A stretch of 64,000 nt of DNA from CAVUMR01 sp963742715 (GTDB lineage: Bacteria; Actinomycetota; Actinomycetes; Mycobacteriales; Micromonosporaceae), in contig CAVUMR010000002.1 of NCBI GenBank assembly GCA_963742715.1, forward strand, positions 1,178,001-1,242,000, in the 5' to 3' direction. Of the stretch, positions 1-9,519 are shown piece by piece; within the stretch, counting starts at the first letter, position 1, and each line of letters begins with the position of its first letter. A program made the position numbers and the translations under genes. The notes under the pieces are model-generated. The model worked only from the letters and a program-made list of their open reading frames with translations, had not been told where the DNA came from and ran no database searches.

Positions 1-330
1 CGCGGGCATCGGGTGTACCCGCTTCGGATCCACCGGCAGCGAGTCGAGCAGTGCCTGCGCCACCTGCCGGTCGTTGCGGTCCGGGTCGGCCGCGGGCAGG
101 AACCGCTCGTCGCCCCACCAGAAGTCGACCCGGGACCAGTCGACCGCGGCCTGGGCCGGGCTCGCGCGCAGCGCGCGGTAGGTCGCGACGGCGATCCGGC
201 CGCCGGTCAGCACCACACTGGCCTCGCCGCGCATGGCCTGCGCGTCGATGAGCCGGGTGGTCAGGCGGGCCGCGATGGCCTGCGCTAGTACCTCCGGGTC
301 GGCGTGTACGACCACGCTCGCGTTGGTCAA
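1..330 (-). CDS. pgl: 6-phosphogluconolactonase, 3' part outside window
   Basis: Hydrolyses 6-phosphogluconolactone in the oxidative pentose phosphate pathway, cytoplasmic. Only the first 110 codons are inside the window; the C-terminal half lies beyond the left edge. Visible family features are an N-terminal ASVVVHADPEVLAQAIA stretch, VVLTGGRIAVATY and the characteristic DFWWGDERFLP block that forms part of the sugar-phosphate site. The start is taken as TTG at 330; its TTGA overlaps the opcA TGA (329-327), so translation is probably coupled to opcA. It is the last visible gene of the tkt-tal-pgi-zwf-opcA-pgl run. Identification is firm; the start codon is inferred from the overlap. Confidence 0.9.
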   Translation of the reverse strand, partial: MTNASVVVHADPEVLAQAIAARLTTRLIDAQAMRGEASVVLTGGRIAVATYRALRASPAQAAVDWSRVDFWWGDERFLPAADPDRNDRQVAQALLDSLPVDPKRVHPMPA

Positions 331-1394
331 CTGGGGTCTCCCGCACTCTTCGCCGTGACCGCGGTGCCACGGGCCGAACCCCGTCCGGCGCCGCCCCCGG
401 GTACCTGCTCGGGGTCACCGGCATCCGGCCGTTCGGCCAGCGCCGGATCGTGCCAAATGTGCTTGCGCTCGCCCGGCCGGGACGCCAGCCCGGTGGCGCC
501 GGTCGCCGCGCTGAGGGCGGCCGCGTACGGCTGGTCGGCATCCAGCCGGCGCAACTCCTCGGCCAGTTCCTCACCCAGTTGTCGCCGCAGCAGCGGCATG
601 CTCCGGTCCTGGTAGCCGGTACGTCGCAGGGTTGCCTGGTCGTTGCTGCGTTCGATCGACATGGTGTCGTCGTCGGCGAGCGTGAACGTCACTCCGGAAA
701 TCCCGGGACCGCTGCTGTCCCGCCGTTCCGGCGTGAGCTCGAACCGGGACTGCAGCCACCCGGAGAGCAGGGACGCGCTCGGATCGCCGGGCGCGGCGGT
801 GATCGCGATGGCGCTCGGTGGCGCGACCGCGGTGTCGAACGCGCCCGCGATCAGGGTGCGCCACGGCGTGATCCGGGTCCAGGCGAGATCGGTGTCGCCG
901 GGGGCGTAGTCGTCGCCGCGCTCCCGCAGGGCCGCGGCCGGATCCTCGGCCAGCGTGCAGTCGGTGATCCGGCGGTCGGCGACCACGCCGAGCGGGTCGT
1001 ACGCGATCCGCTCCGGAGGCGGGCCGAGCCACCAGGTGACCACCGGCACGTCCGGGGCGAGCAGGGGCAGCGCGACCGACTCGGCGTGCAGCGCGAGCCG
1101 GCCGTGGGTGCGCATGATGACCGCCTCGCACGGTCCGAGCCGACCGCCCACGGTCACCTCGGCGTCCAACCGGGAGTCCTGGTCGAGCACGTTGCGCCGG
1201 ACCACGATGAGCAGCCGGCACGGGTGCAGTTCGGCCGCGATGGTGGCGGCGGCCTCGGCCTCGGCCACCCGCCGCTCGTCCACCACCGTGATCAGCGTGA
1301 GCGCGAGGCCGCTGGTCACCCCGCCGGCGCTGCGCCGTTCGGCGGCGATCGCGCGTACCACGTCCGTACCGGTGGTGTCCCACAGTGCCGTCAC
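327..1394 (-). CDS. opcA: Glucose-6-phosphate dehydrogenase assembly protein OpcA
   Basis: OpcA-family protein of 355 aa, the usual actinobacterial size. In cyanobacteria and actinobacteria OpcA assists oligomerisation or activation of glucose-6-phosphate dehydrogenase; it has no recognised catalytic site of its own. The N-terminus MTALWDTTGTDVVRAIAAE and the later HPCRLLIVV and VTWWLGPPP segments are typical. It sits between zwf (43 bp upstream) and pgl (overlapping its stop), which is the normal arrangement. The C-terminal 30 or so residues are low-complexity Gly/Arg/Pro and probably disordered. Confidence 0.93.
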   Translation of the reverse strand: MTALWDTTGTDVVRAIAAERRSAGGVTSGLALTLITVVDERRVAEAEAAATIAAELHPCRLLIVVRRNVLDQDSRLDAEVTVGGRLGPCEAVIMRTHGRLALHAESVALPLLAPDVPVVTWWLGPPPERIAYDPLGVVADRRITDCTLAEDPAAALRERGDDYAPGDTDLAWTRITPWRTLIAGAFDTAVAPPSAIAITAAPGDPSASLLSGWLQSRFELTPERRDSSGPGISGVTFTLADDDTMSIERSNDQATLRRTGYQDRSMPLLRRQLGEELAEELRRLDADQPYAAALSAATGATGLASRPGERKHIWHDPALAERPDAGDPEQVPGGGAGRGSARGTAVTAKSAGDPS

Positions 1395-1437
1395 CGCCAG
1401 GCCCCCTTCATGCGGTCCGCGTTCCTGCCGGGCCTGG

Positions 1438-3090
1438 TCATGGCCGCCGCCAGCGCCGGCCGTCCCGCGCCAGCATCTCGTCGGCCGCCTGCGGGCCCCA
1501 CTCGCCGGCCCGGTACTGATGCGGCGTGGTACCGACCCAGAACTCCTCCAGCGGGTCGACCACGTTCCAGCTCGCTTCGACCTCCTCGGCGTCCGGGAAC
1601 AGAGTCTTGTCGCCGAGCAGTACGTCGAGCACGAGTCGTTCGTACGCCTCCGGGCTGGACTCGGTGAACGCCTCGCCGTACAGGAAGTCCATCGCGATGT
1701 CCCGGACCTCCATCGCGGTACCGGGCACCTTCGAGCCGAACTTCAGCGTCATGCCCTCGTCCGGTTGTACCCGCACGACGAGCTGGTTGCGCCCGAGCGC
1801 CTCCACGTCGGAGGCGTTGAACGGCAGGTGCGGCGCGCGCTTGAACAGCATCGCGATCTCGGTCACCCGGCGGGGGAGTCGCTTGCCGCAGCGCAGGTAG
1901 AACGGCACCCCGGCCCAGCGGCGGGTCTGCACGCCGAGCCGGACCGCGGTGTACGTCTCGGTGGTCGAGTCGGACGGTACGTCCTTCTCCTGCAGGTACC
2001 CGGGCACCCGTACGCCGGCCACCCAGCCCTGGGTGTACTGGCCGCGGATCGCGTACCGCTCCATGTCGGCCGGTAGCGTGATCGCGTTGAGAACCTTCAG
2101 CTTCTCGGTACGGATGGCCTCCGCGTCGAAGCTGACCGGCTCCTCCAGCGCCACCATCGCGAGCAGCTGCATGATGTGGTTCTGCAGTACGTCCCGGGCG
2201 GCACCGGCGCTGTCGTAGAAGCCGGCCCGGGAACCGATGCCGCCGTCCTCGGCCATGGTGATCTGGATCGAGTCGACGTAGTGCGAGTTCCACACCGGTT
2301 CGAACAGCGAGTTCGCGAACCGCAGCGCGAGGATGTTCTGGACCGTCTCCTTGCCGAGGTAGTGGTCGATCCGGAACACGTCCTCGGCGGTGAACACGTC
2401 GTCCACCAGGTCGTTCAGCTCACGCGCCGAGGTGAGGTCGTGCCCGAACGGCTTCTCCACCACGACCCGCCGCCAGCCGCCGGAGTTGTCGTTGTCCGCC
2501 ATCCGGGTGCGTTCGAGCTGCCGCAGCACGGTCGGGAAGGCGCTGGGTGGGATGGACAGGTAGAACGCCGCGTTGCCGGGGATGCCGTGCGACTCGCGCA
2601 GTTCGTCCAGGGTGTCGGACAGCTTGTCGAACGCGGCGTCGTCGTCGAACGAGCCGCCGACGAACCGGATGTTGTCGGCCAGCCGTTTCCACACGTCCTC
2701 CCGCCAGGGGGTACGCGCGTGCGCCTGCGCGGCCTCCTTCGCCACCTGCTCGAAGTCGCCGTGTCCCCAGTCGCGCCGGGCGAAGCCGAGCACCACGAAG
2801 CCGGGTGGCAGCAGGCCGCGGTTCGCCAGGTCGTACACGCCCGGGAGCAGCTTCTTGCGGGCCAGGTCGCCGGTGACCCCGAAGATCACCATCGCGCACG
2901 GTTCGGGGATGCGCGGCAGCCGCCGGTCCTGCGGGTCGCGGAGCGGATTGGCCGGCCGGGCGGTCACCCCGCGCCGGGCGGCCGCCCGCCGCCGGGACAC
3001 CGGATCCCGCCCCGCCCGGGCATCGCCTCCGCCGGCGGCTTCCCGGGACGCGTCCGCCGATCGGCGAACCGCGTCAGCTCCACTGCTCAC
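1438..3090 (-). CDS. zwf: Glucose-6-phosphate 1-dehydrogenase
   Basis: Oxidises glucose 6-phosphate with NADP, the first step of the oxidative pentose phosphate pathway. Seen in the sequence: Rossmann fingerprint VIFGVTGDLARKK and the active-site signature RIDHYLGKETVQN. GTG at 3090 overlaps the pgi stop as GTGA, the same coupling seen at tal-pgi, giving 550 aa with a 48-residue Ser/Arg/Ala-rich leader before NPLRDPQDRRLPRIP. Most family members begin only 5-20 residues before that block, so an internal GTG at 2967 (509 aa) is a serious alternative. The start is the only real uncertainty. Confidence 0.95.
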   Translation of the reverse strand: MSSGADAVRRSADASREAAGGGDARAGRDPVSRRRAAARRGVTARPANPLRDPQDRRLPRIPEPCAMVIFGVTGDLARKKLLPGVYDLANRGLLPPGFVVLGFARRDWGHGDFEQVAKEAAQAHARTPWREDVWKRLADNIRFVGGSFDDDAAFDKLSDTLDELRESHGIPGNAAFYLSIPPSAFPTVLRQLERTRMADNDNSGGWRRVVVEKPFGHDLTSARELNDLVDDVFTAEDVFRIDHYLGKETVQNILALRFANSLFEPVWNSHYVDSIQITMAEDGGIGSRAGFYDSAGAARDVLQNHIMQLLAMVALEEPVSFDAEAIRTEKLKVLNAITLPADMERYAIRGQYTQGWVAGVRVPGYLQEKDVPSDSTTETYTAVRLGVQTRRWAGVPFYLRCGKRLPRRVTEIAMLFKRAPHLPFNASDVEALGRNQLVVRVQPDEGMTLKFGSKVPGTAMEVRDIAMDFLYGEAFTESSPEAYERLVLDVLLGDKTLFPDAEEVEASWNVVDPLEEFWVGTTPHQYRAGEWGPQAADEMLARDGRRWRRP

Positions 3091-4763
3091 CGGGCTGCTC
3101 CGCCGAGCTGGCGGCACGCCTCGAGGAGTTGCCCGACGCCGGCGACCCGGTCGGTGAGGTGCAACCGCAGCGCCGGCCGCTCGCGCCCGGTCAACGCCTG
3201 CAGGTCGCCCGCCGCTTGGGCCGCCTGCAGAGTGCCGAAGGTGTACGGCTGGCCGGGGATCTCCAGGTCGTCGGTTACCGCACCGGTGACCTGCAGGAAC
3301 GATCCGCGGGCCGGACCGCCCTTGTGGTACTGGCCGGTGGAGTGCAGGAACCGCGGGCCCCAGCCGAACGTGACCGCGTGCGGGGTGGCCGCGGCGAGCA
3401 GGTCGCGTACCTCGGCCGCGGCCGCGTCACCGATCCGGTCCAGGTACGCCATGATCGCGAGGTACCCGCGGTCGGCCACGCTCGCCAGCAGCGCGTTCAG
3501 CGATCCGGCGGTATCCGAGGCACCGCGCAACAGGTCGGCGTCGGCGTACACCTCGACCGCGCCGTCGGTGAACGCGGTGGAGGTGGCCGGCAGGCCGGTA
3601 CCCAAGATGCGTTTGGTGTTTTCCTTGCTCTCGGTCACGTTCGGTTGGTCGAACGGGTTGATGCCGAGCAGCCGACCCGCGACCGCGGTGGCGTACTCCC
3701 AGGCCAGGAACTGTGCGCCGAGCGGTCCGTTGACCGCGAGCTGCGGCACCTCGCCGGCCCGCGGCACGTCCCCGGCGGCCACCGCGCCGCCGACCGACAC
3801 CAACAGGACGTCCGGCGCGGTGCTGCCCGGTGCGTCCGGCGCGCCCAGTACCACCGGCAGGATCCCGTTGCCCTGCTTGCCGGTCGACTCGGCGATCAGC
3901 TGCTCGGCCCAGTCACCCAGGCCGACCAGCCCGGAGCCGTCCTCGACCAGCACGAGCTTGTCCCGGCCGGCGGCCGCGGCCGCGCCGAGCGCGGCACCGA
4001 GGGCGAGCGCCGGGTTGTCCGTGTCGGACCGGAGCGACCGACCGAGCTCGTCCGCCTGGTCGAGCAGCTCGGCCACGTCGACCCCGGCCAGCGCGGCCGG
4101 TACCAGCCCGAACGCGGTCAGCGCCGAGTACCGGCCGCCTACGTTCGGGTCGGCCAGGAACACCTCGCGGGCGCCGGCCTCCTTGCCGACCTGTTCCAGC
4201 GGCGAACCCGGGTCGGTGACGATCACGAACCGCTTTCCGACCGTGTCCTCGTCGAGGCCGAGGTCGCGGAGCGCCTGGCGGTACACCCGGAACTGGCTGT
4301 CGGTCTCCACCGTGCCGCCGGACTTGCTGGACACCACCACGACGGTGCGGTCCAGCCGGTCGGCCAGTGCCCTCCTGACCTGGTGCGGGTCGGTGGTGTC
4401 CAGCACCGTCAGCGGTACGCCGAGGGTGCGGCTGATCACCTCCGGGGCCAGCGACGAGCCACCCATGCCGGCCAGTACGACGTGGTCGAGTCCTTCGGCT
4501 ATCAGCTCCTGGCGCAACTCGGTCAGCCGGCCGACCAGCTCGCGGCTGCGGACGGACGTGTCCAGCCAGCCGAGCCGGATCGACGCCTCGGCGCGCGCCT
4601 CGTCCCCCCACAGGCCGGCGTCGCCGCCGGCCAGCTTGGCGGGCACCCCCGCGCCGACGAGCTCGGCCCGGGCCGCCTCGGCCCCGGGTACCGCGGTGGC
4701 GCCGTAGACCGCGAGGCCGGCGGCCGCCTCCATGGTGTAGCCGTCGGTGTAGCCGTCGCTCAC
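3087..4763 (-). CDS. pgi: Glucose-6-phosphate isomerase
   Basis: Interconverts glucose 6-phosphate and fructose 6-phosphate; 558 aa. Diagnostic segments are AGMGGSSLAPEVISR, VVVSSKSGGTVET (sugar-phosphate SIS site), ADPNVGGRYSALTAFG and INPFDQPNVTESKENTKR. It belongs to the actinobacterial Pgi subgroup rather than the E. coli-like one. GTG at 4763 overlaps the tal stop (GTGA), and its own stop overlaps the chosen zwf start, so tal, pgi and zwf appear translationally chained. Its place inside the pentose phosphate operon suits recycling of fructose 6-phosphate into the oxidative branch. Confidence 0.95.
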   Translation of the reverse strand: MSDGYTDGYTMEAAAGLAVYGATAVPGAEAARAELVGAGVPAKLAGGDAGLWGDEARAEASIRLGWLDTSVRSRELVGRLTELRQELIAEGLDHVVLAGMGGSSLAPEVISRTLGVPLTVLDTTDPHQVRRALADRLDRTVVVVSSKSGGTVETDSQFRVYRQALRDLGLDEDTVGKRFVIVTDPGSPLEQVGKEAGAREVFLADPNVGGRYSALTAFGLVPAALAGVDVAELLDQADELGRSLRSDTDNPALALGAALGAAAAAGRDKLVLVEDGSGLVGLGDWAEQLIAESTGKQGNGILPVVLGAPDAPGSTAPDVLLVSVGGAVAAGDVPRAGEVPQLAVNGPLGAQFLAWEYATAVAGRLLGINPFDQPNVTESKENTKRILGTGLPATSTAFTDGAVEVYADADLLRGASDTAGSLNALLASVADRGYLAIMAYLDRIGDAAAAEVRDLLAAATPHAVTFGWGPRFLHSTGQYHKGGPARGSFLQVTGAVTDDLEIPGQPYTFGTLQAAQAAGDLQALTGRERPALRLHLTDRVAGVGQLLEACRQLGGAAR

Positions 4764-5863
4764 TTGCCCCCCAGTTGGGTCTGCACGCTGGACAGCAGTC
4801 CGGTCCAGCTCCCTTCGAACTTCTCCACGCCCTCGCGTTCCAGGGTGGCGATCACGTCGTCGTACTCGATGCCGAGCGCCGCCAGCCGGTCCAGCACGTC
4901 CTGTGCCTCGCCGTAGTTGCCGGTGATGGTGTCCGGTGAGGTCTCGCCGTGGTCGGCGAACGCGTGCACGGTCGGCTCCGGCATGGTGTTGACCACGCCG
5001 GGCGCGATCAGCTGCTCCACGTACATGACGTCGCGGTAGTCGGGGTTCTTCGTGCTGGTGGACGCCCACAGCGGCCGCTGCGGCCGGGCTCCGGCGTCGG
5101 CCAGCGCCTGCCACCGGTCGGAGGAGAAGACCTTCTCGTACCGCTGATACGCCAGTTGCGCGTTCGCGATCCCGGCCTTGCCCTTCAACGCCTTCGCCTC
5201 GTCGGTACCGAGCTTGTCCAGTCGCTGGTCCACTTCGGAGTCCACCCGGGACACGAAGAACGAGGCGACCGAGGTGAGGTTCGCCAGCGGGTGCCCGTTG
5301 TCCCGGGCCTGCTCCAGCCCGGACAGGAAGGCGTCCATCACCGCGTCGTACCGGTCCAGCCCGAAGATCAACGTGACGTTCACGCTGATCCCGGCCGCGA
5401 GGGTGTCGGTGATCGCGGCCAGCCCGTCCTGGGTCGCCGGAATCTTGATGAACAGGTTCGGGCGGTCCACCAGCCACCACAGGGCTTTCGCCTCGGCGAC
5501 CGTGCGGGGGCTCTCGTACGCCAGCCGCGGGTCGACCTCGAGCGAGATCCGGCCGTCCAACCCGTCGGTGGCGTCGTACACCGGCCGCATCACGTCGCAC
5601 GCCCAGCGCACGTCGTACGCGGTGAGCAGCCGGGCCGCCTCGTCCACCGTCACCTTGCGGGCGGTCAGGTCCGCAAGCTGCTCGGCGTAGTCGTCGGCCT
5701 CGTCCAGCGCCTTGGCGAAGATCGTCGGGTTGCTGGTCACGCCGACCACGTGCTTCTCCCGGCGGAGCTGGTCGAGGCTCCCGGAGTGCAGCCGTCGCCG
5801 GGAGATGTCGTCCAGCCACACCGCCACGCCAGCGGCGGACAGTTGCGCCAGCCTGTCGGTCAT
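4760..5863 (-). CDS. tal: Transaldolase
   Basis: Transfers a dihydroxyacetone unit from sedoheptulose 7-phosphate to glyceraldehyde 3-phosphate. 367 aa. VTSNPTIFAKAL near the N-terminus is the family signature and NLFIKIPATQDG contains the Schiff-base lysine. An ATG at 5863 lies 6 nt from a GAGGAG ribosome site (about 5870-5875); a GTG one codon upstream (5866) is too close to it. The gene follows tkt with a 70-bp gap and overlaps pgi by 4 nt. Confidence 0.95.
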   Translation of the reverse strand: MTDRLAQLSAAGVAVWLDDISRRRLHSGSLDQLRREKHVVGVTSNPTIFAKALDEADDYAEQLADLTARKVTVDEAARLLTAYDVRWACDVMRPVYDATDGLDGRISLEVDPRLAYESPRTVAEAKALWWLVDRPNLFIKIPATQDGLAAITDTLAAGISVNVTLIFGLDRYDAVMDAFLSGLEQARDNGHPLANLTSVASFFVSRVDSEVDQRLDKLGTDEAKALKGKAGIANAQLAYQRYEKVFSSDRWQALADAGARPQRPLWASTSTKNPDYRDVMYVEQLIAPGVVNTMPEPTVHAFADHGETSPDTITGNYGEAQDVLDRLAALGIEYDDVIATLEREGVEKFEGSWTGLLSSVQTQLGGK

Positions 5864-5933
5864 CACGTCTCCTCAGTTGCCGGGGTTCCCGCGCGGGGTG
5901 GTCCGCCTTTGCGGGTTGGCCTGTTGGCGGTTG

Positions 5934-8069
5934 TCAGTTGCCGGTGGTCGAGCCCTGCACGCCACCCGACCTGGACATCGACGCGTGGGCGGCCGCCACC
6001 ACCCGGTCCGGCGTGAAGCCGAACTGCTCGAACAGCACCTGGTACGGCGCGCTCGCACCGAAGTGCTCGATGCCGACGCACTCGCCGGTGGTACCGACCA
6101 GGTCGCGCCAGGACATCGACACCCCGGCCTCGACGCTCACCCGCGCCCGTACGTTGTCCGGCAGGACCTGCTGGCGGTACGCCTCGTCCTGCGCCCGGAA
6201 CCACTCCTGGCACGGCATCGACACCACCCGGGTCGGGGTTCCCTCGGCCTCCAGCCGCTCCCGCGCGGTCAGGCAGAGCTGCACCTCCGAGCCGGAGCCG
6301 AGCAGGATCACCTCGGGCTGGTTGTTGGACGCCTCGGCGAGTACGTACCCGCCGCGGGCCACCCCGTCGGCCGGTGCCAGCCCGTCCCCACCGGCCGTGG
6401 TCGCGCGGTCGAGGACCGGCAGGTTCTGCCGGGTCAGGCACAGCGCGGTCGGCCGGTCGGTGTGCTCCAGCGCGAGCCGCCAGGCCCACACCGTCTCGTT
6501 CGCGTCGCCCGGACGTACCACGTCCAGGCCGGGGATCGCGCGCAGCGCGGACACGTGCTCGATCGGCTGGTGGGTCGGGCCGTCCTCGCCCAGCCCGATC
6601 GAGTCGTGCGTCCACACGTAGATCACCGGCAGCCGCATCAGCGCGGCGAGCCGTACCGCCGGGCGCATGTAGTCGCTGAACACCAGGAACGTGCCACCGT
6701 ACGGCCGGGTGCCGCCGTGCAGCACGATGCCGTTGAGGATCGAGCCCATGCCGTGCTCGCGGATCCCGAAGTGCAGGGTCCGCCCGTACCAGTCACCGGG
6801 GAACGACTTGGTGCTGAATTCCGGCGGCAGGAACGACGGCTCGCCCTCGACGGTGGTGTTGTTGCTCTCGGCCAGGTCGGCCGAGCCGCCCCACAGTTCG
6901 GGCAGTACCGGCGCGATCGCGTTGATGATCTCGCCGGACGCCTTGCGGGTGGCCATGCCCTTCTCGCTGGCCGGGAAGTCCGGCAGCGCGTTGGTCCAGC
7001 CGTCCGGCAGGGTACGGGTGGACAGCCGGTCGTACAGCGCCGCGCGCTCGGCGTTGCCCGACCGCCAGTCCTGGTACCGGGTGTCCCAGTCGGCATGCGC
7101 CGCCTTGCCGCGCTCGACCACCGCACGGGCGTGCTCGAGCACCTCGGCGGCCACGTCGAACGAGCGCTCCGGGTCCATGCCGAGCAGCCTCTTCGTGGCG
7201 GCCACCTCGTCCGCGCCGAGCGCGGAGCCGTGCGCCTTGCCGGTGTTCTGCTTGTTCGGCGCGGGCCAGCCGATGATCGTGCGCAGCGAGATGAACGAGG
7301 GCCGGTCGGTCTCGGCCCGGGCGGCGAGGAACGCGTCGTACAGCGCCTGCGTGTCCTCGCGGTAGCCGTCGCCGGCCCCCCCGACGAAGTCCAGCCGCTG
7401 CACGTGCCAGCCGTACGCCTCGTACCGCGCGCACACGTCCTCGGACTTGGCGACGTCGGTGTCGTCCTCGATGGAGATGTGGTTGTCGTCGTACAGCACG
7501 GTCAGGTTGCCCAGCCGCTGGTGACCGGCGAGCGCGCTGACCTCGTGGCTGACGCCTTCCTCGATGTCGCCGTCGCTGGTGAACACGTAGATCTGGTGGT
7601 CGAACGGGCTCTGCCCGGCCGGCGCGTCCAGGTCGTACAGGCCGCGCTCGCGGCGGGCCGCCAGGGCCATCCCGACCGCGTTGCCCAGGCCCTGACCGAG
7701 CGGGCCGGTGGTGGTCTCCACGCCGGCGGTGTGCCCGTGCTCCGGGTGGCCCGGGGTTCTCGACCCCCACTGTCGCAGCTGCTTGAGGTCATCCAGGGAC
7801 AGGCCGTACCCGGACAGGTAGAGCTGGATGTACAGGGTCAGGCTCGAGTGTCCACAGGACAGGACGAACCGGTCCCGTCCGGCCCAGCCGGGATCCGCAG
7901 GATCGTGCCGCATGATCCGCTGGTAGAGCAGGTACGCGGCGGGGGCCAGGCTCATCGCGGTACCCGGGTGGCCGTTGCCGGCCTTTTCCACGGCGTCCAT
8001 GGCGAGGGCCCGGATCGTGTCGACCGCGCGACGGTCGAGGTCAGACCAATCGAGTTGGTTCTCGGTCAC
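5934..8069 (-). CDS. tkt: Transketolase
   Basis: Thiamine-diphosphate enzyme moving two-carbon ketol units between pentose phosphate sugars; 711 aa. TSDGDIEEGVSHE followed by LTVLYDDNHISIED is the ThDP/metal-binding motif; GNGHPGTAMSLAP and the central EHGMGSILNG (pyrimidine-domain catalytic Glu) are also present. The GTG at 8069 is chosen because the family starts close to the Asp-Arg-Arg-Ala-Val-Asp-Thr-Ile-Arg block; an AGGAG lies about 10 nt upstream. Longer in-frame starts up to 8141 would add a non-conserved leader. First gene of the minus-strand pentose phosphate operon. Confidence 0.95.
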   Translation of the reverse strand: MTENQLDWSDLDRRAVDTIRALAMDAVEKAGNGHPGTAMSLAPAAYLLYQRIMRHDPADPGWAGRDRFVLSCGHSSLTLYIQLYLSGYGLSLDDLKQLRQWGSRTPGHPEHGHTAGVETTTGPLGQGLGNAVGMALAARRERGLYDLDAPAGQSPFDHQIYVFTSDGDIEEGVSHEVSALAGHQRLGNLTVLYDDNHISIEDDTDVAKSEDVCARYEAYGWHVQRLDFVGGAGDGYREDTQALYDAFLAARAETDRPSFISLRTIIGWPAPNKQNTGKAHGSALGADEVAATKRLLGMDPERSFDVAAEVLEHARAVVERGKAAHADWDTRYQDWRSGNAERAALYDRLSTRTLPDGWTNALPDFPASEKGMATRKASGEIINAIAPVLPELWGGSADLAESNNTTVEGEPSFLPPEFSTKSFPGDWYGRTLHFGIREHGMGSILNGIVLHGGTRPYGGTFLVFSDYMRPAVRLAALMRLPVIYVWTHDSIGLGEDGPTHQPIEHVSALRAIPGLDVVRPGDANETVWAWRLALEHTDRPTALCLTRQNLPVLDRATTAGGDGLAPADGVARGGYVLAEASNNQPEVILLGSGSEVQLCLTARERLEAEGTPTRVVSMPCQEWFRAQDEAYRQQVLPDNVRARVSVEAGVSMSWRDLVGTTGECVGIEHFGASAPYQVLFEQFGFTPDRVVAAAHASMSRSGGVQGSTTGN

Positions 8070-8535
8070 GAGAGTGGCGCTCCTGTCGGGTGACGCGACA
8101 CCTGTCGGGCGTGCTGGAACACGCCATTGCGAGGCAATCAATCATGACCCTACCCAGCACCGGCGACGGCTACCCCGGTGTTCCACCGTGATGTCTCAGA
8201 CGGGATTCGCGGGCTGTCCGGCCGGCCCCGGTCGGTGTGGCGCGGGCCGCTGCCGTCGGGGTGCGCGGGAAAGCCCTGACCTCGCTGTTCTACGATCCGG
8301 TCACGGTGATTACCGATCCTGGGGTGACTCACCGATGGCCTCGACGACGCTGGCGCCGGCAGACCGTACAAATAGTCGCCGACGCCGGAAGGTGGCGACC
8401 TGTGACGTTCCCCGCTCATCCGGTCCGGCGGCACCGACTGCCCGGCGTCCGGGCGATCACCACGAGCACCCGATCGGTGGTCCGCCCGGCTGCCCGACCG
8501 GTGCCCGGCGCGGTCGCCGGTCCGGCGGCACGCCG
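8070..8535. other. Divergent intergenic region tkt/ctaB
   Basis: This 466-bp non-coding gap separates the divergent tkt and ctaB starts, so it should hold both promoters. A TACGAT hexamer at 8291-8296 (plus strand) fits the actinobacterial TANNNT -10 pattern but has no convincing -35. No hairpin, riboswitch or conserved small gene was recognised. An in-frame ATG at 8337 could extend ctaB, but the encoded stretch is low-complexity and unlike the family. Confidence 0.5.
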
Positions 8536-9519
8536 ATGACCGCGGTGGCCGATCAGGTGGTACGTCCCGGCCTCGGCGGCGAGCCGACCGAGCCCGGCGC
8601 GGCGACGATCTCCCCGGTGGTGCTCGACACCACCGCGGTCCGGCGGTCGCGGCTGGACGTGCTGCGGGCGTACGTCGCGCTGACCAAGCCCCGCATCGTC
8701 GAGCTGCTGCTGGTCACCACGGTGCCGGCGATGTTCCTGGCCGCACGCGGGCTGCCGTCGCTGTGGACAGTCGTCGTGGTGGTGGTCGGTGGAGCCATGG
8801 CCGCGGGCAGCGCGAACGCGCTGAACTGCTACCTGGACCGGGACATCGACCAGGTCATGCGCCGTACCTCCCGGCGTCCGTTGCCGCGGCACGCGGTCGC
8901 GCCGCGCTCGGCCCTCACCTTCGGCCTGGTCCTCGGCGTGGTCTCGGTCGCGATGCTGTACGTGTCCACCAACCTGTTGGCCGCGCTGCTCACCCTCGGC
9001 GCCATCGGGTACTACGTGGGCATCTACACGTTGCTGCTCAAGCGCCGTACCCCGCACAACACGGTGCTGGGCGGAGTGTGCGGGGCGGCGCCGGTGCTGA
9101 TCGGCTGGGCCGCGGTCACCGGCTCGCTCAGTTGGCCGGCCTGGATCATGTTCGGCATCGTGTTCCTCTGGCAGCCGCCGCACTTCTGGGCGCTGGCGAT
9201 CAAGTTCGCCGACGACTACGCGGCGGCCGGGATTCCGATGCTTCCGGTGGTGGCCAGCATGCGCCGGGTGGCAACCGAAACAGTGGTGTACAGCTGGCTG
9301 ATGGTGGTCGTGTCACTGGTCCTGTGGCCGCTGGCGACCACACCGTTGTACGGCGTGGTGGCACTCGCAGTGGGGGCGCTGTTCCTGCTGGAGGCGCACC
9401 GGTTGTACGCGCGGGTCGGTCGGGGCGAGCCGGTCAAGCCGATGCGACTGTTCCACTGGTCCACCACGTACCTGACGCTGTTGTTCGCGGCGATCGCGGT
9501 GGACGCGCTCATCCACTGA
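8536..9519 (+). CDS. ctaB: Protohaem IX farnesyltransferase (haem O synthase)
   Basis: UbiA-superfamily integral membrane prenyltransferase converting haem B to haem O for cytochrome c oxidase; 327 aa with about nine hydrophobic helices. The first Asp-rich motif is NALNCYLDRDIDQVMRRT and the second conserved loop is WQPPHFWALAIKFADDY. The ATG at 8536 gives the usual length. It lies divergent from tkt, a frequent actinobacterial arrangement, and works with ctaA (haem A synthase) found at 16836-17855. Confidence 0.96.
   Translation: MTAVADQVVRPGLGGEPTEPGAATISPVVLDTTAVRRSRLDVLRAYVALTKPRIVELLLVTTVPAMFLAARGLPSLWTVVVVVVGGAMAAGSANALNCYLDRDIDQVMRRTSRRPLPRHAVAPRSALTFGLVLGVVSVAMLYVSTNLLAALLTLGAIGYYVGIYTLLLKRRTPHNTVLGGVCGAAPVLIGWAAVTGSLSWPAWIMFGIVFLWQPPHFWALAIKFADDYAAAGIPMLPVVASMRRVATETVVYSWLMVVVSLVLWPLATTPLYGVVALAVGALFLLEAHRLYARVGRGEPVKPMRLFHWSTTYLTLLFAAIAVDALIH

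Noticed and set aside
2176..4707. Long plus-strand open frames opposite zwf and pgi
   Set aside because: Frames of up to 843 codons arise because antisense frames of GC-rich genes rarely contain stops; the translations are Arg/Pro/Ser-rich without family features, and pgi and zwf are certain on the other strand.
5712..8093. 793-codon plus-strand frame opposite tkt
   Set aside because: Shadow of transketolase; composition rich in Arg, Gly, His and Val with no domain.
8337..8535. N-terminal extension of ctaB from an upstream ATG
   Set aside because: The extra 66 residues are Arg/Pro/Gly-rich and unlike haem O synthases, which start near the ATG at 8536.
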